Assembly: GCF_013343215.1 (NCBI RefSeq)
Contig: NZ_CP039151.1
Location: 1 to 12,036 of the forward strand
DNA: 12,036 nucleotides
From: Acinetobacter sp. 10FS3-1
Lineage (GTDB): Bacteria > Pseudomonadota > Gammaproteobacteria > Pseudomonadales > Moraxellaceae
Direction of reading: 5' to 3'
Shown in pieces: positions 6,279 to 11,960 of the stretch; position 1 is the first letter of the stretch, and every line of letters starts with the position of its first letter. Below the pieces are notes generated by a model. It ran no database searches and was not told the origin of the DNA. It saw only the letters and a list, made by a program, of their open reading frames with translations. The position numbers were made by a program, and so were the translations under genes.

Positions 6279-6743
6279 TTAACTTTCTTGTTTAACTGAA
6301 TGATGCTTTAACTGTCTTGCTGGCAATATAAATTTTGGTAAATTCATACGATCACATGTAGAAGATAAAAATTCCCGCCAATAAGGCCAAACATGATAAC
6401 TAGCATTCTTAAGAGCAAATTCATCTATACATTCGGTTTCTAAAGGAGCCTTAAGTTCATATTGAAGAACATAAGTAGCTTCTATTTTAGAGAAAACTTC
6501 TTCACTCTCCTTATCAACCCATATAGCACCTACATCAATAAATATCCTAATAGCACGATCATTATGATAATTATCTTGTAGTACTGTAGACTTTGATACT
6601 TGATGCTTTAATTTAATTGCTAAATTATCAAAATTTGATAGACCAGGATCACTTGCTAAATGGTCACATGAAATACTATTAATAAAAATATCTGAAAAAG
6701 TTAAGTTTTCTATAGCCTTTTGAAGATTGCTTGTTAGTTCCAT
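6279..6743 (-). CDS. SecB-like chaperone of a toxin-antitoxin-chaperone system
   Basis: 154 residues, the length of SecB. The C-terminal part SYHVWPYWREFLSSTCDRMN followed by LPKFILPAR (residues 115-143) is the SecB-like signature found in TAC-linked chaperones, and the preceding strands (RIFIDVGAIW, IEATYVLQYEL) fit the SecB beta-sheet. The protein should be a cytoplasmic chaperone that holds the unfolded antitoxin and lets it neutralise the toxin. The ATG overlaps the antitoxin stop by one base (TAATG), with AAGG about nine bases upstream, showing translational coupling. General SecB genes are chromosomal and housekeeping; a plasmid copy right after a toxin-antitoxin pair marks the solitary SecB-like TAC type described for HigBA- and MqsRA-type systems. 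Confidence 0.88.
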   Translation of the reverse strand: MELTSNLQKAIENLTFSDIFINSISCDHLASDPGLSNFDNLAIKLKHQVSKSTVLQDNYHNDRAIRIFIDVGAIWVDKESEEVFSKIEATYVLQYELKAPLETECIDEFALKNASYHVWPYWREFLSSTCDRMNLPKFILPARQLKHHSVKQES

Positions 6744-7339
6744 TATGCAACGCCTTCTAACATACTGTCATAATCCTCATATAAATCTATTTGAGGTTTG
6801 TTCAAAACAAATAAAGATTTTTCGCTCAACTCAACAGATACTGTTTCTTTTTTGTATTGGCCAACCTGTATATAAACAGGAGCATCATTATAATTTACTG
6901 TTTTTGATACAATTCTTTGAGATCTATGCGCCAAATATTCTAAATGTCTAAAACATAGAGCTTGATCTCTTGCAACTCTCAATAGCTTATCCATAGCAAT
7001 TGAGTGCAAAATGTCATCCTTTTCATATTTAGCAAACGCAACAGGACCACCTCCAAAAATCTCAGACGCTTGAGGTTGAGTTAGGCTATATTTTTTACGA
7101 ATACATTTAATTTCTTCGCCACTTAATAAACCATCATGCTGTTTTTTAGCTAAATTTAATTTTCTTCTATAATCTTTTTTTAAATCATTCGTAATAATAG
7201 ATGCACCACACACAGTACATACAGGTCTGATTATTTCTATATTTAAGAAAGTATCTTTATATTCAACTTTTCTGATACGACTATTAAATTGAAGAACACC
7301 CTCACCGCAAGCAGTGCAATTAGTTCCTATTTGAGTCAT
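6743..7339 (-). CDS. MqsA-family antitoxin with C-terminal chaperone-dependence extension
   Basis: 198 residues from the ATG at 7339; GTG at 7354 is possible, but GGAG sits six bases before the ATG. Four cysteines at 8, 11, 41 and 44 (CTAC, CTVC) form the zinc-binding toxin-neutralising domain of MqsA. Residues about 71-122 (LSGEEIKCIRKKYSLTQPQA then EIFGGGPVAFAKYEKDD) are the Xre-type helix-turn-helix. E. coli MqsA ends at about 131 residues; here roughly 60 more follow, ending in VSVELSEKSLFVLNKPQIDL and an acidic tail. This matches the chaperone addiction (ChAD) extension of TAC antitoxins, which makes the antitoxin unstable unless the SecB-like partner binds it. The gene starts 24 bases after the toxin stop and overlaps the chaperone by one base. 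It is likely also the operon repressor. Confidence 0.88.
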   Translation of the reverse strand: MTQIGTNCTACGEGVLQFNSRIRKVEYKDTFLNIEIIRPVCTVCGASIITNDLKKDYRRKLNLAKKQHDGLLSGEEIKCIRKKYSLTQPQASEIFGGGPVAFAKYEKDDILHSIAMDKLLRVARDQALCFRHLEYLAHRSQRIVSKTVNYNDAPVYIQVGQYKKETVSVELSEKSLFVLNKPQIDLYEDYDSMLEGVA

Positions 7340-7363
7340 TTTAGGCTCCAACACCTTAGCAAT

Positions 7364-7876
7364 TTAGCGAAATTTTGAAAAATGGCATGAACACACCAAA
7401 TAAACTGTACCTTCACTAGAAATACAATATTTCAAATAGAAGTCAGCATAATTTGGACGGCCAACACCTTCTGTCCAATACTCTAAATTGAAGACATATA
7501 CATCACATGCGACCCATTCTTGTTGAGACGTGTGACACCACTCTGAAGAACGATAGTGCTTACCACCGTCCTTTAAAGCATGTAGAAATATTTGAAACTC
7601 ATCTAACGTAAACCGATTACCACCATTATCGAGAACGGTAAACTCATCTAGATCAAAGATGTCGTCTTCCGCATCATCTGTAACAGCTCGAATTACATTA
7701 GCATCATTATTTTCAAAAGCTTGCTGAACTTTTAGCAAAACTTCATTTGGACAATACAATGGACCAGATGTAGAGATGTATCGCTCTTCATCTAAAAGAG
7801 GAGTTTTACCAATGAACTTTAAAGACTGTTCTTCGGTCATTTCTTGATACAAACTACGAATCTTTAAAGTTACCAT
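7364..7876 (-). CDS. MqsR-like toxin (probable ribosome-independent mRNA endonuclease), N-terminally extended
   Basis: 170 residues, against 98 in E. coli MqsR. Residues about 45-170 align by eye with MqsR: NRFTLDEFQIFLHALKDGGK then HYRSSEW corresponds to the MqsR segment ending FYKSMTTY, WVACDVY to WQDVY, FYLKY to VYLKI, and the end VYLVCSCHFSKFR to VLIVSFKEK. The catalytic Lys of FYKS is Arg here (109), the Gln of WQDVY is Cys (124), while the Tyr of YLK (147) and a C-terminal Lys (168) are kept. The first 45 residues are additional. First gene of the TAC operon, order toxin-antitoxin-chaperone, unlike many toxin-antitoxin pairs with the antitoxin first but like mqsRA. AAGGAA precedes the ATG by ten bases. 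The alignment is distant; another RelE-like or unrelated toxin fold is possible. Confidence 0.7.
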   Translation of the reverse strand: MVTLKIRSLYQEMTEEQSLKFIGKTPLLDEERYISTSGPLYCPNEVLLKVQQAFENNDANVIRAVTDDAEDDIFDLDEFTVLDNGGNRFTLDEFQIFLHALKDGGKHYRSSEWCHTSQQEWVACDVYVFNLEYWTEGVGRPNYADFYLKYCISSEGTVYLVCSCHFSKFR

Positions 7877-7884
7877 AATGGTAA
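7870..7884. promoter_or_regulatory. Palindrome over the toxin start codon, MqsA-type operator candidate
   Basis: TTACCAT-A-ATGGTAA is a perfect 15-bp palindrome that contains the toxin ATG. ACC and GGT stand at the same spacing as in the palindromes bound by E. coli MqsA (ACCT...AGGT halves). Binding of the antitoxin here would repress the operon or block translation initiation. The role is inferred. Confidence 0.5.
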
Positions 7885-7908
7885 GTTCCTTTTTTATAGT
7901 CTACATTC

Positions 7909-7938
7909 CATATAGTTTTAAAACAACAATAACTACAA
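7909..7938 (-). promoter_or_regulatory. Possible sigma-70 promoter of the TAC operon
   Basis: On the minus strand TTGTAG (7938-7933), 18 bases, then TATATG (7914-7909). Both boxes match the consensus at four of six positions or so. Transcription would start some 25 bases before the toxin ATG, just ahead of the start-codon palindrome. Upstream, TAGTCTATAAAAAA and TAGACTATAAAAAA occur as near repeats at 7982-7995 and 7891-7903. Confidence 0.35.
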
Positions 7939-8043
7939 AAATATAGCGATTAACGACTATTTTTTACAAAGTAAATCTATGTTTTTTATAGACTAATCCC
8001 TTAGTGGTGTCTATTTTTGTAAATACAAGGTAAAAGCGAAAAA

Positions 8044-8985
8044 TTAGGATAATAATTGAACCCATACTGAATTATCTGCTTCTTCTTTTACAAGAACACC
8101 TGTAAAAAGTGATAACTCGACCAATATTTTAGATATTTCAAGAAGGAGTTCTATATTGTAATCTTCTTTGTCAAAGCCTCTATCAATTGCTGAAAGAGCT
8201 TTTTCTAACTGATTAAAATATGGAGCAAACCAAGACTTAGAAAGAGTTTCCTTATAAAAATTAGTATCTAAGTAGTCAATGTCTAATCCTTTACAAGTTC
8301 CCAGATAATAAGAAGAATACTTCAATAAACCATGTATTTCTGCATAGACTTTTTTTAACAATATTCCCCAATCAGACCTATTCACTTTTGCTTTAGTTAT
8401 ATTTTGATCAAAATCTGTTAACGCATTTTTTAAGATTTCTTCGTATCCACTACAAGGATTCTCGCCAAAAGTCGCACAAAGGGTGCAAACACGGTACTCA
8501 TCCCAACAAGATAAAATTGTTTTCCATTTTAATTCTTCATGTAAGTTTTTGGGAGTAATCGTAGTAAGTAATTCAGGGTAATTTGTATATAGTTCCGTGC
8601 CTACATAGACATGCATAAACTCATGAACAACTGTATGGATTGAACTAGCTAAAAGGCTTTCATCATTGTCATAGTGTTTTTTTATTAATCCAATAATACC
8701 AATTCCACTAAAAAAGATTCTAAAGCTTAAGTCAGTAGGATTTGAAATAACTGTCATCCCAGCACCTACAGCTATCGAATCATTAGTTCGATCTAATCCA
8801 TTCCTAAATTCAGACAAAAGCGAAGTATAATCTTCATCTGAATATCCAACGCTAATTAGTTCTAATCGACTAATATCAATATGCTGATTAAGCTGATTAA
8901 AACAAGATAGTAAAGAGTTTCCCACTAAGTGAGCTAAACTTTCATCATTAAAACCTTTTAGTGATATCGATAAACTTCGTTCCAT
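8044..8985 (-). CDS. Putative HExxH zinc metallopeptidase, unknown family
   Basis: 313 residues, no signal peptide or membrane segment, so cytoplasmic. Residues 117-129 (HTVVHEFMHVYVG) carry HEFMH, the HExxH zinc motif of gluzincin-type peptidases, inside a hydrophobic helix as expected. About 37 residues later a second helix (KTILSCWDEYRVCTLCATFG) offers Glu163 as a third ligand. Four cysteines cluster there (160, 167, 170, 178). The rest is helical and unassigned; a hydrophobic stretch at 73-100 (VGAGMTVI, FRIFFSGIGIIGL) looks like core beta strands. It does not look like ImmA/IrrE (M78). It lies 167 bases upstream of the toxin on the same strand, so a shared module but probably its own promoter. 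A dyad at 9013-9026 stands before the start. GAGA is close to the ATG. Function unknown; a stress or defence role is only a guess. Confidence 0.7.
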   Translation of the reverse strand: MERSLSISLKGFNDESLAHLVGNSLLSCFNQLNQHIDISRLELISVGYSDEDYTSLLSEFRNGLDRTNDSIAVGAGMTVISNPTDLSFRIFFSGIGIIGLIKKHYDNDESLLASSIHTVVHEFMHVYVGTELYTNYPELLTTITPKNLHEELKWKTILSCWDEYRVCTLCATFGENPCSGYEEILKNALTDFDQNITKAKVNRSDWGILLKKVYAEIHGLLKYSSYYLGTCKGLDIDYLDTNFYKETLSKSWFAPYFNQLEKALSAIDRGFDKEDYNIELLLEISKILVELSLFTGVLVKEEADNSVWVQLLS

Positions 8986-9012
8986 AAGTCTCTATAATTG
9001 GATTTTATTAAT

Positions 9013-9026
9013 CACAATATATTGTG
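9013..9026. promoter_or_regulatory. 14-bp palindrome upstream of the metallopeptidase gene
   Basis: CACAATATATTGTG is a perfect palindrome 28 bases before the ATG at 8985, the position of a core promoter, and could be a repressor operator. No matching regulator is evident. Confidence 0.4.
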
Positions 9027-9050
9027 GTTTTTATTAAATAAAAAGCCTTT

Positions 9051-9069
9051 TACGACACTATATGTCGTA
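9051..9069. repeat. Inverted repeat beside pdif site 6
   Basis: TACGACA and TGTCGTA are perfect arms around CTATA. On the minus strand it is followed by AAAGGCTTTTTATTT, so it may be a weak terminator that shields the module from transcripts crossing pdif site 6. Confidence 0.4.
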
Positions 9070-9273
9070 TTAATCATTTTTCCTATTTAACATAAAAGCT
9101 CTTATACGAAATTCGGGTGTAACTCCAAAATAGAAGTGTCCATCTAAAAATCCAGTTGAAAAATTAGCTTCTATTTGCTCGTAATTCAACGATAAGATAC
9201 TTAATGGTAGATCCCCATCCATAAAACATAAAACTCTACACTGAGCGCAAATGAGAGCCAAATAGAGCCACAT
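9070..9273 (-). pseudogene. Short reading frame cut by pdif site 6, probable gene remnant
   Basis: 67 codons. The last dozen residues (RIRAFMLNRKND) come from pdif site 6 and its flank, so the natural 3' end has been exchanged away. The preceding part (LPLSILSLNYEQIEANFSTG then FLDGHFYFGVTPEF) looks like real protein but belongs to no family I know. An in-frame stop lies two codons before the ATG and there is no ribosome binding site, so it may be an internal or 5'-decayed fragment. Confidence 0.35.
9085..9112 (-). other. pdif site 6 (D-to-C on the plus strand)
   Basis: On the plus strand: XerD arm ATTTAACATAA, spacer AAGCTC, XerC arm TTATACGAAAT. Both arms are full consensus matches. It is the right border of the TAC module and of the whole accessory half of the plasmid. 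Confidence 0.9.
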
Positions 9274-9390
9274 TTTTTATCAACTTAAGATATAGCAATC
9301 AAAAAATATGAAAAAGTAAAATTTCTATTCAATCTTAAAATTCAAAAATTATCCTTAATTTTAATAAATTTTAAATAATAACAATTAATT
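9274..9390. other. AT-rich spacer without recognisable features
   Basis: Very AT-rich, no reading frame, dyad or promoter that I can support. Confidence 0.5.
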
Positions 9391-9445
9391 ACAGAGCGAG
9401 TGTCTACGAGCGAACTGATGAAATATGATTTTCGCTCTGTTTTTT
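9391..9445 (+). terminator. Terminator-like hairpin with two competing pairings
   Basis: ACAGAGCGA (9391-9399) pairs with TCGCTCTGT (9432-9440) across a 32-base loop and is followed by six T. A second copy, GAGCGAA (9409-9415), inside the loop can pair with TTCGCTC (9431-9437) instead. The structure may be a terminator, an attenuator-like switch or a small RNA. No coding gene lies directly before it on the plus strand. Confidence 0.45.
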
Positions 9446-9596
9446 CTCTGATTACAAACTTCCATTTGCTTCACAACGAAAGTAACAGAGCATCCCGAAG
9501 GGTGCGAACTTTGAAGCTTTTGCTTTTAAAAATGCCATGAGCGAAGCGAATGCCATAATTTTCTTTTTGCTTTTGGTTATTACATACAACAGTTAC

Positions 9597-9680
9597 AAAA
9601 TCGCCCCACTGCTGTGAGCGTAAGCGAACAGCAATAGAGTACGAGGCTTGCCGAGTGCCAAGGGCGATTTTCTTTTTCTA
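9597..9680 (+). terminator. Branched hairpin element ending in a T-rich run
   Basis: AAAATCGCCC (9597-9606) pairs perfectly with GGGCGATTTT (9662-9671), followed by CTTTTTC. Inside are two smaller hairpins: TGCTGT with ACAGCA, and GGC-TT-GCC. The result is a three-way junction. Between 9446 and 9596 lie two shorter related motifs: a GAA-looped hairpin at about 9490 (CATCCCGAAGGGTG) and a pair of AATGCCAT repeats around GAGCGAAGCG at about 9530. Confidence 0.45.
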
Positions 9681-9695
9681 TTTTTAATCTTTTTA

Positions 9696-9746
9696 AAAGC
9701 TTTATATAAAGCTTTACAGCTTTATAAAAGCTTTAAAAAAGCTTTA
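9696..9746. repeat. Five AAAGCTTTA repeats, candidate DNA unwinding element
   Basis: AAAGCTTTA occurs at 9696, 9708, 9727 and 9738, with an imperfect copy (ACAGCTTTA) at 9716. Spacing is 8 to 12 bases, near one helical turn. The segment is strongly AT-rich and sits 45 bases before the first iteron, where iteron plasmids keep the region that melts. I see no clear DnaA box. Confidence 0.5.
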
Positions 9747-9790
9747 CGGTATAGCTGAAACACTTGTAAATAAAGGGATGTAGCGATTTA

Positions 9791-9964
9791 AGTGGGGGTG
9801 GATTGTTAGGTTTTTGGCTTTAAGTGGGGGTGGATTGTTAGGTTTTTGGCTTTAAGTGGGGGTGGATTGTTAGGTTAGTGGGGGTGGATTGTTAGGTTAG
9901 TGGGGGTGGATTGTTAGGTTAGTGGGGGTGGATTGTTAGGTTAGTGGGGGTGGATTGTTAGGTT
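9791..9964 (+). repeat. Seven 22-bp iterons (RepB binding sites), replication origin
   Basis: The unit AGTGGGGGTGGATTGTTAGG plus TT starts at 9791, 9823, 9855, 9877, 9899, 9921 and 9943; all seven copies are identical. The first three are 32 bases apart because ten bases (TTTGGCTTTA) follow units 1 and 2; the rest are 22 bases apart with no gap. A degenerate partial copy (GGTGGGAGATG) follows at 9965. The array lies directly before repB, as in Rep_3 iteron plasmids. Confidence 0.92.
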
Positions 9965-9988
9965 GGTGGGAGATGAAATTTAATCATC

Positions 9989-10016
9989 TTGACTTATTAA
10001 GTGGTGGTGATATTAT
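9989..10016 (+). promoter_or_regulatory. repB promoter
   Basis: TTGACT (9989-9994), 16 bases, TATTAT (10011-10016): a good sigma-70 promoter about 45 bases before the repB ATG. The left arm of the inverted half-iteron lies between the two boxes. Confidence 0.65.
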
Positions 10017-10037
10017 TTTGTTAACCCCCACTTAATA
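9995..10037. promoter_or_regulatory. Inverted half-iteron operator for RepB autorepression
   Basis: TATTAAGTGGTGGT (9995-10008) and ACCCCCACTTAATA (10024-10037) are inverted with one mismatch. Both contain the AGTGGGGGT core of the iterons or a one-base variant. Rep_3 initiators typically bind such inverted half-iterons as dimers to repress their own gene, while monomers bind the direct iterons. Confidence 0.65.
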
Positions 10038-10059
10038 GCTGCAAATTTGAGAGTTTTCA

Positions 10060-11076
10060 ATGCCTGCGTTAAAGAAAAAAATAATTAGCTTTGGTGATGA
10101 CGATAAAAATTATTTTCCGTTATCAGCTCCAGATAAGCGTTACCCCGCAGAGTTAGCAGTTTTTCAAAATATTTTTTGGCAACTCAAACACGAAAAATCT
10201 CCTAAAGATGATGTTTTAAAAATTTTATTTTTATTTAGCCCTAAAGTACGCCTAGCCGAAGATCCACATGAGGGTATGGAGTTTTGTATCACAGCCAAAG
10301 AATACGCTGAGTTAACAGGTCTAAAAGTTGATAGCGCATACACAATATTAAATAGGGTCGTAGATGCTCTTTATGATCATAGTGTGATTTTTTATCATCC
10401 GGATAAAGATAGAGATATTAGAACAAGACTTATCAATTCATGTTCATATAAAGATGGTTGTTTTTATATCTCATTTACACATTTTGCTCTTTACATTATG
10501 TATGTATTTAATCAGCAAAATTCATTCACAAAGTTTAAAGTAAAGTCAGCAATATCTTTAAGTGGGCATGGTTTAAAACTATATCCATTTCTTATACAGA
10601 ATGAATTTCGCTATAACTTTGATGTTCAATTGAGTGATCTAAAAGCTGCTCTTGGACTCAATGCAGATTCGTATCCAGAATATCGTGATTTCAAAACTAC
10701 AATTCTCAAGCCGCATATTGATGCTATCAATCAAAAAACTGAATTAACTGTTGAGTTCAAAGCGATCAAAAAATCGGGAAGAAAGGCTAGCCATGTTAAT
10801 TTTACCGTGACAAAAAAACGAACAGTCAAAGCAGAAGAACCAAAGAAAGAAGTACCAGATGAACCACAAAAAGAACAGCCAAAAATTACAGCAGCAATAG
10901 TCTATAAAGAACTTATAAAAAGACCTGAACTACTCCCACGTTTTCAAGAGTCAGGAGAAGCAATAAATGAGATGATTGATCGAATCAAAGAGGATTTTAA
11001 AAATGGTAATCAAGAGCGATGGCTTAATAAACTTCAAGAATTTGGAATAACTTTTGAAGAGCCTGCTCCATTTTAA
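10060..11076 (+). CDS. repB: Rep_3 superfamily replication initiator RepB
   Basis: 338 residues, usual for Acinetobacter Rep_3 initiators. Two winged-helix domains are visible: the first around residues 25-150 (VLKILFLFSPKVRL, ITAKEYAELTGLKVDSAYTI), the second around 160-255 with YPEYRDFKTTILKPHIDAIN and VEFKAIKKSGRKASHVNFTV, the classic Rep_3 C-terminal DNA-contacting part. After a Lys/Glu/Pro linker (KRTVKAEEPKKEVPDEPQKE) a small helical tail follows (ERWLNKLQEFGITFEE), often seen in this family. GAGAG stands seven bases before the ATG. The protein should bind the seven upstream iterons, open the AT-rich segment and recruit host replication proteins; dimers should repress the promoter at 9989. 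Confidence 0.94.
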   Translation: MPALKKKIISFGDDDKNYFPLSAPDKRYPAELAVFQNIFWQLKHEKSPKDDVLKILFLFSPKVRLAEDPHEGMEFCITAKEYAELTGLKVDSAYTILNRVVDALYDHSVIFYHPDKDRDIRTRLINSCSYKDGCFYISFTHFALYIMYVFNQQNSFTKFKVKSAISLSGHGLKLYPFLIQNEFRYNFDVQLSDLKAALGLNADSYPEYRDFKTTILKPHIDAINQKTELTVEFKAIKKSGRKASHVNFTVTKKRTVKAEEPKKEVPDEPQKEQPKITAAIVYKELIKRPELLPRFQESGEAINEMIDRIKEDFKNGNQERWLNKLQEFGITFEEPAPF

Positions 11077-11087
11077 TGTTAAAAAAA

Positions 11088-11133
11088 TTTAAATACAGCT
11101 TTAACAAAATCTTTTGTTAAAGCTGTATTTAAA
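11088..11133. terminator. Bidirectional terminator between repB and the convergent gene
   Basis: Perfect 22-bp inverted arms (11088-11109 and 11112-11133) with only two bases, TC, between; each arm contains AATACAGCTTTAACAAAA or its complement. It is followed by seven T on the minus strand. It separates repB from the convergent gene ending at 11140. Confidence 0.8.
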
Positions 11134-11139
11134 AGACTG

Positions 11140-11583
11140 TCATCCTTTTAATTTTTGTCTACGTGCATCATCATTGTGTAAGTACAGTGCTTCTTTTAAA
11201 TTATCAGAACCTTTGAAAATTTTATTCTGTTCACGTTTAGGAGCCGATTTTAAAACTTTGTCTAGTAGCTCAATAAATTGGGTTTGCTCAACTTCATTTA
11301 AATGCTTATTGCTATTGTCAAAAATTTGGTTGATGACAGAATCAGCAATACCGAATTTTTGTGCATCTACTATTTTCTTTTCTACTGGTGTCAGATCTGG
11401 AAGCATCTCACTAAATTTTTCAATTGCTTCACTCGCTAATTTTTGAATATCTGCTAGTGATTTCTTAGCATCTTTTAACTGTTCTTTTGTCAGTTTACGA
11501 CCTTGAATTTTATTGACCAAATCACTTACTTGTTTTGCATACTCTTTGCTATCAAAAATTGGAGTATTATCTTGTTCAGTCAT
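11140..11583 (-). CDS. Helical protein divergent to the relaxase, possible MobC-type accessory
   Basis: 147 residues, all-helical and highly charged, without membrane segment or cysteine. Segments are SKEYAKQVSDLVNKIQGRKL, then LKDAKKSLADIQKLASEAIE, LTPVEKKIVDAQKFGIADSV and a basic C-terminus (NDDARRQKLKG). I recognise no catalytic motif or standard helix-turn-helix. It is transcribed away from the relaxase with the probable oriT between them, exactly where MOBQ plasmids such as RSF1010 carry the oriT-binding accessory gene (mobC). That role is inferred from position only. GAGA lies about nine bases before the ATG. Confidence 0.65.
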   Translation of the reverse strand: MTEQDNTPIFDSKEYAKQVSDLVNKIQGRKLTKEQLKDAKKSLADIQKLASEAIEKFSEMLPDLTPVEKKIVDAQKFGIADSVINQIFDNSNKHLNEVEQTQFIELLDKVLKSAPKREQNKIFKGSDNLKEALYLHNDDARRQKLKG

Positions 11584-11690
11584 TTAAATATTCTCACAAA
11601 TAAAAATATCTAATCATTACCATATAAAAAAAACAAGGGCAGATTATTGCTTTTTAAAATACTAAATTTATGACACATGTGGGTTCTAAT

Positions 11691-11769
11691 CTTTTTACAC
11701 GACATTTCATAGTTTCATAGTCAAGCGCAAGCGTAGACTATGAAACTATAGAAATGACGAAGTAAAAAG
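11691..11769. repeat. 79-bp near-continuous inverted repeat upstream of oriT
   Basis: Outer arms CTTTTTAC and GTAAAAAG, middle arms CATTTC and GAAATG, inner 14-bp arms ATAGTTTCATAGTC and GACTATGAAACTAT around the loop AAGCGCAAGCGTA. Only a small internal loop and one bulged A break the pairing. Possible roles are binding of mobilisation accessory proteins, a single-strand origin for replication or complementary-strand synthesis, or divergent promoter control. Confidence 0.65.
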
Positions 11770-11776
11770 CGCACTT

Positions 11777-11850
11777 TAACCCAAAATCGACATTACGCTT
11801 CGCTACATATCAATTTTGAGTCGTGCGCCCCCCTCCAGCACTGGGCAGGG
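11777..11850 (+). other. Probable oriT with MOBQ-type nic sequence
   Basis: CCCAAAATCGA (from about 11780) and TCAATTTTGAG (to 11820) form an imperfect inverted repeat. Three bases later comes GTGCGCCC (11824-11830 region), like the nic region of RSF1010-type oriT, where cleavage occurs between TGCG and CCC. A C6...G6 dyad (CCCCCCTCC, then GGGCAGGGGGG) follows. The position, upstream of mobA and beside a divergent gene, fits. The exact nick is inferred. Confidence 0.6.
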
Positions 11851-11854
11851 GGGA

Positions 11855-11930
11855 ACTTTTAATACGTTACATGAGAAAGTAATTTATTGCACTTTGCACA
11901 ATAATTATTTTCATGTAACGTCTTAAAAGT
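11855..11930. repeat. 76-bp inverted repeat between nic and mobA
   Basis: ACTTTTAATACGTTACATGA (11855-11874) and its inverted partner (11911-11930) match at 19 of 20 positions. The inside continues imperfectly (AGTAATTTATTG with CAATAATTATT), leaving a loop of about nine bases. It ends 21 bases before the mobA ribosome binding site, so the hairpin could lie in the mobA leader or be an operator. Confidence 0.65.
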
Positions 11931-11960
11931 AGAAAAGCAACACCAACGGCAGGACAGAAT

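Larger units (their letters stand above)
6241..9112. mobile_element. pdif module carrying the TAC operon and a putative metallopeptidase
   Basis: The segment is bounded by pdif site 5 (C-to-D) and pdif site 6 (D-to-C), the inverted arrangement typical of Acinetobacter dif modules. Its four genes are all on the minus strand. No recombinase is encoded inside; movement would depend on the host XerC and XerD. Confidence 0.75.

Noticed and set aside
6727..6951. Plus-strand frame of 74 codons opposite the antitoxin
   Set aside because: It is antisense to the antitoxin/chaperone junction and has no support of its own.
7364..7876. Assignment of the TAC toxin as an ADP-ribosyltransferase like CmdT
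   Set aside because: I see no convincing NAD-binding motif, and the C-terminal half lines up better with MqsR; the possibility is kept as a test in the findings.
9411..9440. CTGATGA within the hairpin at 9391-9445 suggested a hammerhead ribozyme core
   Set aside because: No GAAA segment or second and third stems follow in the required order.
9791..9964. Regular direct repeats that could be read as a CRISPR array
   Set aside because: The inter-repeat parts are absent or identical, there are no variable spacers or cas genes, and repB follows; these are iterons.
11114..11446. Plus-strand frame of 110 codons opposite the MobC-like gene
   Set aside because: It is Ser/Cys/Leu-rich antisense of a better gene and has no ribosome binding site.
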